Shown piece by piece: positions 58,087-64,000 of a DNA stretch of 64,000 bases (positions are counted from its first letter, which is position 1; each line of letters starts with the position of its first letter). The notes beneath the pieces were generated by a model, which saw only the letters and a program-made list of their open reading frames with translations, was not told the DNA's origin and searched no databases. The DNA is from Mycobacterium sp. (GTDB lineage: Bacteria > Actinomycetota > Actinomycetes > Mycobacteriales > Mycobacteriaceae), in assembly GCA_020438865.1 (NCBI GenBank), contig JAGQTU010000004.1, positions 95,236 through 159,235 of the forward strand, read 5' to 3'. Made by a program: the position numbers and the translations under genes.

Positions 58087-59004
58087 ATGGGACACGGTGT
58101 GGGGTTGGGGGCGGCGCGGTTCGGTCCGGTAGGCGTCGGGGTGGTTGGCCTGCTGGTTGTGGTGGCGGCGTTGGCGGTGTGGGTGGCCCGGCACCCGCCG
58201 CGCAGCGGCCGGCTGGAGCGCGTCGGCGATGTCCCGCTGGTCGGTCCGGTGCTGCGGGTGGTCGCGGTGCGCCTGGACGCCCTGGTGTCCCCGGTGCAGG
58301 CCTGGTTGGGGCTGCGTGGTGTCGCCGTCGTGGGATTGGTGGCGGGGCTGGTCGTGGTGGGCACTGCCGCGGTGGGGTTCACCGATCTGCTCGACGATGT
58401 GCTCGACGGTGAGGGCGTCGCGGCGTTCGATGAACCGGTCGCGGCGTGGCTGGCTGCCCATCGGGAGGTGTGGCTGACGAAAGTCCTGCTGGTCGTGACC
58501 CGGATGGGTGAGGTTGACGCGCAGGCGGTGTGGCTGACGCTGGTGTGTGTGGTGGCTGCGGTGCGGGCGCGGTCGTGGCTGCCGGTGTTGGTCGGGCTGG
58601 CCGGTGGCGGAGGTATCGGGTTGGTGATCGTGGTCGCCAAGCATCTGGTCGGCCGGCCGCGTCCGGGCTTGCCGTTCGCCGTGATTCCCACGCCCGGGTT
58701 CTCCTTTCCGTCCGGGCACGCCACCGGCGCCGCAGCGATCGGGGTCCTGGGGGCGTGGATGTTGTGCCGGTGGGTGATTCGCCGGTGGGCGGTCCAGGTG
58801 GCGGTGTGGGCGGCGACGGTGACCGCGATCGGCTTGATCGGCTTTTCCCGCCCGTATCTGGGGGTGCATTTTCTGACCGATGTGCTGGCCGGTTGGCTGC
58901 TCGGAGCGGGTTGGGCTGCGGCGGTGATCCTGGCCGCGTCGTGGTGGTCGCGGGCCCAACCGGCGCCGCGACAGGGTGTTCCGAGTTCTGTCAGCGCCGA
59001 CTGA
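58087..59004 (+). CDS. PAP2-family phosphatase (lipid phosphatase-like)
   Basis: The 305-residue protein has six to seven TM segments and the tripartite PAP2 signature: KHLVGRPRP, FPSGH and SRPYLGVHFLTD. All catalytic residues are present. It probably dephosphorylates a polyprenyl or phosphatidate lipid. With uppP nearby it may also act in carrier-lipid recycling. ATG 58087 is preceded by an in-frame TTG. No clear ribosome binding site. Confidence 0.92.
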   Translation: MGHGVGLGAARFGPVGVGVVGLLVVVAALAVWVARHPPRSGRLERVGDVPLVGPVLRVVAVRLDALVSPVQAWLGLRGVAVVGLVAGLVVVGTAAVGFTDLLDDVLDGEGVAAFDEPVAAWLAAHREVWLTKVLLVVTRMGEVDAQAVWLTLVCVVAAVRARSWLPVLVGLAGGGGIGLVIVVAKHLVGRPRPGLPFAVIPTPGFSFPSGHATGAAAIGVLGAWMLCRWVIRRWAVQVAVWAATVTAIGLIGFSRPYLGVHFLTDVLAGWLLGAGWAAAVILAASWWSRAQPAPRQGVPSSVSAD

Positions 59005-59096
59005 TCCTGGCTGCGCAGTTGAAGCGGTCGTCCCGGCAGCGCTGGCGGAAGCCGAACGTGTCAGCGCCTCAATGGTTCTGGTTCGCACAGTCTTAT

Positions 59097-60311
59097 TCAG
59101 CGCAGGGCGCTGTTCAGGGCGCTCAGTGCCTGTTGTTCGGTCGCCGGGTCTGGGTTGGATGCCCGTACCGCTTTGAGGGCGGCGTCGATCTTGCCGTCCA
59201 GGTAGGTCCAGGCGGCGCCGTCTAGGGGCCGGAGCCGGTCTTCGGCGTCGTCCCACGCCGTTTCCAGGTCGGTGATCCGCGCTGTTGCGCCGGCCTGGTC
59301 ACCGGATGACACCTTGGCCGTGGTGTCGGTGACGATGATGCGGAACTGGTCGAGGTCAGCAGCTGGGAACGCGGCGGTGACCTGGCCGGCGAACAGTGCG
59401 GCCACCGCGGGCGCCGAAGGGCCCTCGGCTTCCAGCGCCGGTGAACTGCCGTGCGGTTGCGCGCCCGCCCACGTCAGCAGCCCGGCCGTGGCTGCGGCCA
59501 GCACCGCGTAGTAGCCGAGCATGACTCGTTCGCGGCCAGCATGTCGCGCGGCGACAGGCGCGGCGGTGGTGTCCGGGTTGTCGATGACGTCGCGGCGGGT
59601 GACGGTCAGGTAGATCACCGTGGCCAGGATGGCCGCCAGGAACACCACGCTGGTGCCGGCGGTTCCCAGTCCGACGCCGCCCTCGGCGCGGGTACGGGCC
59701 AGCCAGTCACCGAGGTTGGCGCCCAGCGGGCGGGTCAGGATGTAGGCCAGCCAGAACGAGAGCACCGGGTTGGCGCCGAGTCGCCAGCCCACCGCGATCG
59801 CGGCGATCAGGCCGGCGGGCAGAAGCACGGCCACCCCGGGCTGCCAGCCGGTCAACTCCAGGGTCCAGTCCCCGAGTGCGGTGCCCAGTGCGAAGGTAAC
59901 CAGGACGGCCAGCCAGTAGAAGCCTTCCCGCGGGGTCGTGATGATGCTGTGGATCGACAGGGTGCGTTCCCGCGCCCACCAGATCCCGAACACCACCGCG
60001 AGGAGCCCGGCGAACACCGCACTGCTCACCGCCAGCGGAACGCCCAGGGAGTCGGTGAGGATGTCGGTGTACAGGGTGCCGGTGACGCTGAGCACCACCA
60101 CGGTCAGCCAGTACACGAACGGCACATAGCGCGACAGGCTCATCTGCCAGACCAGCACGCCGACGAGCACGGCGGTGAAGATCGCCGTCGTCGTCAGCAG
60201 GCCCAGCCCCAGGGTTTCGTTGACCCAGTCGGCGAAGCTCTCCCCGACCGTCGTGCACAGGATCTTGATCACCCAGAACCAGACGGTGACCTCGGGGACC
60301 TTGCTCAGCAT
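59097..60311 (-). CDS. COG4705-type membrane protein with C-terminal helical domain
   Basis: The first 300 residues contain repeated units of three to four TM segments, each with a GD-x-L/GES-x-AD turn (TTVGESFADWVNETLGLG, GTALGDWTLELTGW, LGANLGDWLA). This is the COG4705 pattern. The last 100 residues (AADLDQFRIIVTDTT onward) form an extracytoplasmic helical domain. Start ATG 60309-60311 or GTG 60329. It is divergent from a small signal-peptide gene across GCTGAG boxes, so the second two-component system probably controls it. Confidence 0.8.
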   Translation of the reverse strand: MLSKVPEVTVWFWVIKILCTTVGESFADWVNETLGLGLLTTTAIFTAVLVGVLVWQMSLSRYVPFVYWLTVVVLSVTGTLYTDILTDSLGVPLAVSSAVFAGLLAVVFGIWWARERTLSIHSIITTPREGFYWLAVLVTFALGTALGDWTLELTGWQPGVAVLLPAGLIAAIAVGWRLGANPVLSFWLAYILTRPLGANLGDWLARTRAEGGVGLGTAGTSVVFLAAILATVIYLTVTRRDVIDNPDTTAAPVAARHAGRERVMLGYYAVLAAATAGLLTWAGAQPHGSSPALEAEGPSAPAVAALFAGQVTAAFPAADLDQFRIIVTDTTAKVSSGDQAGATARITDLETAWDDAEDRLRPLDGAAWTYLDGKIDAALKAVRASNPDPATEQQALSALNSALR

Positions 60312-60351
60312 TCGGCGACTCAGTATCACTCGGCCAGCCTGGCGACGCGGC

Positions 60352-60391
60352 GCTGAGGAAACGCTGAGGGCCGGGGCTCGGCTCAGCGTTT
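60352..60391. promoter_or_regulatory. GCTGAG box cluster, copy 1 (second two-component system)
   Basis: GCTGAG at 60352 and 60363 are 11 bp apart. AAACGCTGAG (60359-60368) and CTCAGCGTTT (60382-60391) form a perfect 10-bp inverted repeat. It lies between two divergent genes. Confidence 0.75.
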
Positions 60392-60462
60392 TCACAGTGC
60401 GCAGCCCGCAGCGTGGGGTCAGCGTCACCGATCCCGGTGGCGTGTATCAGGAAGGAAATCCC

Positions 60463-60696
60463 ATGTCAGCACGCAGAAAGATCGCCACCGTGATCGCAGG
60501 CGCCACGGTCGCACTCGGGGCGGCCGGCGCGGTAGCGCTGGTTCACCCGATCCAGGTCCCGCACATCTCCTTCGGCGCCGAGCAGCCCGCCCCAGCCCCC
60601 GCGGCCGGCGGTGTTTCAGAGGCGCCCGAGGCCCCGGAGGCCCCCGGCGTCGCCGACGTGCCCGAGCCCGGTGACACACCGGATGCCGGCGACTAA
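60463..60696 (+). CDS. Small signal-anchored Pro/Ala/Glu-rich protein
   Basis: The 77-residue product has an N-terminal hydrophobic signal (KIATVIAGATVALGAAGAVA) followed by a Pro/Ala/Glu-rich acidic tail of repeated EAPEAPE type. AGGAAGGAAATCCC precedes the ATG. It lies upstream of the response regulator on the same strand, separated by a strong hairpin. No family recognised. Confidence 0.7.
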   Translation: MSARRKIATVIAGATVALGAAGAVALVHPIQVPHISFGAEQPAPAPAAGGVSEAPEAPEAPGVADVPEPGDTPDAGD

Positions 60697-60714
60697 CCCG
60701 ACGCTGCCTACCCT

Positions 60715-60752
60715 CGGGGCTGGGGGCGACACGCGCGTTGTCCCCAGCCCCG
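60715..60752 (+). terminator. Strong GC hairpin between the small gene and the response regulator
   Basis: CGGGGCTGGGG (60715-60725) and CCCCAGCCCCG (60742-60752) pair perfectly over 11 bp with a 16-nt loop. No U-tract follows, so it is a candidate attenuator or terminator rather than a classical intrinsic terminator. Confidence 0.5.
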
Positions 60753-60781
60753 AAGGCCGCCACGACAAGGAGTCGACCGCT

Positions 60782-61462
60782 GTGAGAGTGCTTGTCGTCG
60801 AGGACGAGGCGCGGCTGGCCAAGACCCTGGAAGTGGGGCTGGCGGCAGAGGGCTTCGTCGTCGTCACCGCCGACAACGGCACCGACGGGCTGTGGCTGGC
60901 CACCGAGGACCAGTTCGATGTCGTTGTCCTCGACATCATGCTGCCCGGTCTGAGCGGCTACGAGGTACTGCGCCGCATGCGGGCTGCATCCGTGTGGACC
61001 CCGGTGCTGATGCTGACCGCCAAGGACGGCGACTACGAGCAGGCCGACGCCTTCGACCTCGGCGCCGATGACTACCTGACCAAACCGTTCTCATTCATCG
61101 TCCTGACCGCCAGACTGCGAGCCCTGCTGCGCCGCGGGGCACCTGAGCGCCCCGCGATCCTCGCCGCCGGCGATCTGTCCCTGGACCCGGCACGACGGTC
61201 GGTGCACCGCGGCGAGGTCCCGATCACACTGACCCCCCGCGAGTTCGGGCTCCTGGAATACCTGATGCGCAACCACGACATCGCCGTCACCAAAACGCAA
61301 ATCCTGCAACATGTTTGGGACGCCCACTACGCCGGCCCCGACAACGTCGTCGAGGTTTACATGGGGTATCTGCGCCGCAAGATCGACACCCCGTTCGGCA
61401 CGAACACCATCGAAACAGTGCGCGGGGTCGGCTACCGGCTCAGCTCTGAGTCCCGCAGATAG
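60782..61462 (+). CDS. OmpR-family response regulator (second two-component system)
   Basis: The 226-residue regulator has VVEDE, phospho-acceptor Asp51 in VVLDIMLPG, Lys in DDYLTKPF and an OmpR winged helix (LTPREFGLLEYLMRNHDIAVTKTQILQHVWD). GTG start with AAGGAG upstream. Its 3' end overlaps the opposite-strand kinase gene by 31 bp. Likely binds the GCTGAG boxes. It resembles the TcrA/TrcR group in general design only. Confidence 0.92.
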   Translation: MRVLVVEDEARLAKTLEVGLAAEGFVVVTADNGTDGLWLATEDQFDVVVLDIMLPGLSGYEVLRRMRAASVWTPVLMLTAKDGDYEQADAFDLGADDYLTKPFSFIVLTARLRALLRRGAPERPAILAAGDLSLDPARRSVHRGEVPITLTPREFGLLEYLMRNHDIAVTKTQILQHVWDAHYAGPDNVVEVYMGYLRRKIDTPFGTNTIETVRGVGYRLSSESRR

Positions 61463-62835
61463 ACCGTTATGACCGTCCCCCCGCCGGGGCGGTCACCGAC
61501 AGTCACCCGGCCCTGATGGGCGGCCACGATCTCGGCGACGATCGCCAACCCCAGCCCGCTGCCGCCCGCGGCGCGCGATCGGTCGGTGTCCAGGCGCACG
61601 AACCGCTCGAAGACCCGGTCGCGATCCGCCGGCGCAATTCCCGGCCCATCATCGGCGACCGACATACATCCTGAACCGTCCTGAACCCATACCGCGATCT
61701 CAACGGTTGAACGGGCATGGCGCACAGCGTTGTCCACCAGATTGCGCAACACCCGGCCCAACGCCGACCGATCCCCGACCACCTGCGCCGGCGACAGATC
61801 AGCCCGCACTGCCGGCACGCCGTCCCGCTCCAGACGGGCCACCTCGTGGGCGGCCAGATCGTCGAGGTCGACATCCTCGCGACGCACCACGATCCCGCGT
61901 TCATCAGACCGCGCCAACAACAACAGGTCGTCGATCAATGCCTGCATCCGTTGCGCCTCGGGCAACACCATGTCCCGCGCCAATTGCGCCTGCGGCAGTT
62001 CCGGGTGGGCCAGCCCCACTTCCACCGCCGAGATGATCGTGGCCAACGGGCTACGCAACTCATGGGAGGCGTCCCCGACGAACCGGCGCTGCGCAGCCTG
62101 GCCCGACTCGATACGGGCCAGCATGTCGTTCATCGTCGCCGCCAGCGCGGAAATCTCATCGCGATGCGCGGGCACCGGAACACGCCCCGACAGATCATGG
62201 GCGCTGATGTCGGCGACCTCCGCGCGAATGACCTCCACCGACCGCAACGAGCGACGCACCAACACAAACGTCGCCGCGGCCGCACCGGCCACCACGAACG
62301 GCATCGCCGCCGCCAGCAGCAGCCCCAGATCCTTCACCGTCGAGATCGCGGCCCCGCTCGCCGCGCCGACCAACACCGTGTAGTCGCGGCCTGGGCCGGC
62401 ACCGGCCTCCCGGCTGACCCGCACACCGTATTCGCCCTCACCGTCGCCGGATTCATCAGCGTGCTGCGACCCGGTACCCCACCCGGTCATCGGCGTCATC
62501 GGCGTGCCGGCGGATGCCCGCACCACCGCTCCCGAGGAATCCAGGACCTGCACCGCCACGATCTGGGTGTCGGTGGCGAGCAGGCCGGAATCCAGCTCCC
62601 CCACCGGATCCTGCTGCAGACCGGTCACCACGTCACGCGCGCGGCGCTGCGCCGCGGCATCCACATCGGCCAGCAGCTGCCGATACAACACCGCCGCCAC
62701 AGCCGCGGCGACGACCCCAAACGACACCAGCACCACCAGGGCGGCCGCCAGCGCCGAGCGCACCGGGATCCCCCACGTCCGCGGGTCAACCCACCACAGA
62801 TACCGCCGCCCCCAACGGCGACACCGCTCTATCAC
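61432..62835 (-). CDS. Sensor histidine kinase (second two-component system)
   Basis: The 467-residue kinase has two TM segments (about 28-50 and 172-193) flanking a 120-residue external sensor domain. HAMP, DHp with phospho-His258 (GDASHELRSP) and HATPase domains (NLVDNAVRHA, DDGPGIAPAD, GGSGLGLAIV) follow. GTG start. It converges on the response regulator instead of following it in an operon, which is unusual. GCTGA boxes lie upstream, about 65-80 bp from its start. Confidence 0.92.
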   Translation of the reverse strand: MIERCRRWGRRYLWWVDPRTWGIPVRSALAAALVVLVSFGVVAAAVAAVLYRQLLADVDAAAQRRARDVVTGLQQDPVGELDSGLLATDTQIVAVQVLDSSGAVVRASAGTPMTPMTGWGTGSQHADESGDGEGEYGVRVSREAGAGPGRDYTVLVGAASGAAISTVKDLGLLLAAAMPFVVAGAAAATFVLVRRSLRSVEVIRAEVADISAHDLSGRVPVPAHRDEISALAATMNDMLARIESGQAAQRRFVGDASHELRSPLATIISAVEVGLAHPELPQAQLARDMVLPEAQRMQALIDDLLLLARSDERGIVVRREDVDLDDLAAHEVARLERDGVPAVRADLSPAQVVGDRSALGRVLRNLVDNAVRHARSTVEIAVWVQDGSGCMSVADDGPGIAPADRDRVFERFVRLDTDRSRAAGGSGLGLAIVAEIVAAHQGRVTVGDRPGGGTVITVYLRDSELSR

Positions 62836-62898
62836 CAGCTGACCCCGTCCACCACGCCATTGTCACCGCACGCGCTGTGCCCATCGTCTGTAACGCGT

Positions 62899-62915
62899 GC
62901 TGACAGCACGCTGAG
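62899..62915. promoter_or_regulatory. GCTGAG box, copy 2
   Basis: GCTGAC at 62899 and GCTGAG at 62910 are 11 bp apart, between the divergent kinase and permease genes. Confidence 0.6.
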
Positions 62916-62993
62916 AGACCAGGCGGGGCGAGAAACCGTCGCGCGTGACGTCGATTCCACGGTGCGACAGGGTGGGCGCGCGAGACTGGGCCC

Positions 62994-63827
62994 GTGCACA
63001 CATCCCAACCCGTCATCGGTCCCGCCCTGGCCGTGGTCTGCATCGTGATGGTCGCCGCGGCCGCGCTGGTTTACCGCATCGCCGCGCTCGGGTCGGCGTG
63101 GACAGTCCCCCGCGCGGCCCTGCGAGCGGTAGCGCAGTTGGCTGCGGTCGCGGGGGTGCTGGCCGCGGCGATGAGCCGGCTGTGGTCCTCGGCGCTGATC
63201 CTGTTGGTGATGTTCGTTGTCGCCGCGGCCACAGCGGCGCGGCGCAGCCAAGCCCAGCGGGGCTCGTGGTGGCTGGCCGGATCGCTCGGGGTGGGGCTGC
63301 TCTCGGTGCTACCGCTGCTGTTGCTGTCAGGGGTAGTCCCAGTCGACGGGGTGGCGATCGTGCCGATGGCCGGCATCGTTCTCGGGGGGACGATGACCGC
63401 CGTGGCCGTCGCCGCGCGGCGAGCCCTGGACACGCTCGGCCTTCGGGCCGGCGAAGTCGATGCGGCGCTGAGCCTTGGCTTCACCGACCGCGACGGCCGA
63501 ATGGAGGTTATCGGCCTCACCGCCGCCGATGCCCTGCTGCCGAATCTCGATCAAACCCGCACCGTCGGGGTCGTGACGTTGCCCGGGGCTTTCGTCGGCG
63601 TGCTGCTCAGCACCGGTTCACCCCTGCAAGCCGGAGCCGTTCAAATCCTCATCCTGCTCGCGCTGCTGCTGTCGCAGACCTGCGCCGTGGCGACAACCAT
63701 CGAACTCATCGCTCGAGGCGTCATCTCCCGCGAATCTGAACCATCCCAATTCAGTGATACATCACGAAGTGGCGGCATTCTCAACAATCTGAAGCTGAAG
63801 CGTCGCAGAGGAATCCGGGCCGGCTGA
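62994..63827 (+). CDS. UPF0014/FetB-like ABC-type permease
   Basis: The 277-residue protein has seven hydrophobic segments and the UPF0014 signatures (VPMAGIVLGGTMTAVAVAARR, LPNLDQTRTVGVVTLPGAFVGVLLSTGSPLQAG). The family includes FetB, a metal-export permease. GTG start. No FetA-type ATPase gene is adjacent in the window. The last 35 residues (RESEPSQFSDTS onward) are polar and unlike the family end, so the tail may be altered. Confidence 0.85.
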   Translation: MHTSQPVIGPALAVVCIVMVAAAALVYRIAALGSAWTVPRAALRAVAQLAAVAGVLAAAMSRLWSSALILLVMFVVAAATAARRSQAQRGSWWLAGSLGVGLLSVLPLLLLSGVVPVDGVAIVPMAGIVLGGTMTAVAVAARRALDTLGLRAGEVDAALSLGFTDRDGRMEVIGLTAADALLPNLDQTRTVGVVTLPGAFVGVLLSTGSPLQAGAVQILILLALLLSQTCAVATTIELIARGVISRESEPSQFSDTSRSGGILNNLKLKRRRGIRAG

Positions 63828-64000
63828 AGTTGTTCGTTGCTGCTGCACCACCACCAAAATGACTGGCACCGGCGGGAGAATTGAACCACTTCACTGCAAA
63901 GGCCGGCAGCAGCACGCTCGGATCTAAGCGGACACGGATTAGGTGGTTCTGGTGAAGACAATCAGCAATTGAGCCATCCCAGAGGGCGACTCGACCAACT
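63828..64000. other. Window-end stretch without a supported gene
   Basis: The bases after the permease gene show no gene with start signals. A minus-strand frame (63641-63961) overlaps the permease end and has no recognisable domain. Confidence 0.4.

Noticed and set aside
63855-63920. tRNA-like 3' end (minus strand GGTTCAATTCTCCCGCC)
   Set aside because: The T-stem pairs poorly, and no anticodon arm, D arm or acceptor partner could be found upstream.

Overview
The window looks like chromosomal DNA of a fast-growing mycobacterium (Mycolicibacterium type). The coding DNA is very GC-rich, many genes start with GTG, and at least thirteen start codons sit 6-8 nt after a TANNNT -10 box, which is the mycobacterial leaderless pattern. 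The gene families also fit: a DUF1906 Tat protein, an IlvX-like TPP enzyme, the MmcO copper oxidase, an MpaB/DUF2236 oxygenase, PPOX flavin/F420 enzymes, a polyphosphate:AMP phosphotransferase and many small secreted or lipoproteins. No rRNA, tRNA or CRISPR array was seen.

Layout. 0-28.7 kb is mostly ordinary chromosome. It holds an SDR, an exported acetamidase-like lipoprotein, two beta-lactamase-fold hydrolases, a methyltransferase, a coiled-coil peptidoglycan-type exoprotein, a universal stress protein, homocysteine methyltransferase, a DUF417/ECF sigma/anti-sigma operon, a TetR regulator with twin operators, a class III aminotransferase, PAP, an IlvX-FAD oxidase pair, a frameshifted membrane gene, an esterase remnant and a VapBC pair. 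28.7-42.4 kb is patchy accessory DNA: MazEF, an IS4-type transposase remnant that supplies the C-terminal tail of a TetR gene, an MpaB oxygenase, an MntA-HepT pair, a benzoylformate-decarboxylase-like enzyme, an amidohydrolase, an Ntn amide hydrolase, a TRIC-type channel and a 37-bp direct repeat enclosing two genes. 42.4-55.9 kb is a copper-handling island: Met-rich small proteins, MmcO, a response regulator/kinase pair, a CopZ-like chaperone, DUF305 and DUF302 proteins, a P1B ATPase, an L,D-transpeptidase, a beta-propeller lipoprotein and a His/Met-rich membrane protein. 56-64 kb holds cell-envelope genes (UppP, PAP2 phosphatase) and a second two-component system with its own repeated binding boxes and a FetB-like permease.

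Main observations. (1) A family of four related structured intergenic repeats of about 124-240 bp lies at 30.7, 34.4, 41.1 and 56.1 kb. They share nested inverted arms and a common right end, and one stem shows compensatory base changes. I do not recognise this family. (2) Four copper-island promoters share an 11-bp-spaced direct repeat (GAAGATT N4 cAAGA). In three of them it sits 73-79 bp upstream of the leftward gene, so it is a likely operator for the response regulator at 45.8 kb. (3) The second two-component system has a different 11-bp-spaced box (GCTGAG N5 GCTGAG) in the two intergenic regions flanking it. (4) The copper ATPase carries CPD in place of the usual CPC or CPH metal-site motif.
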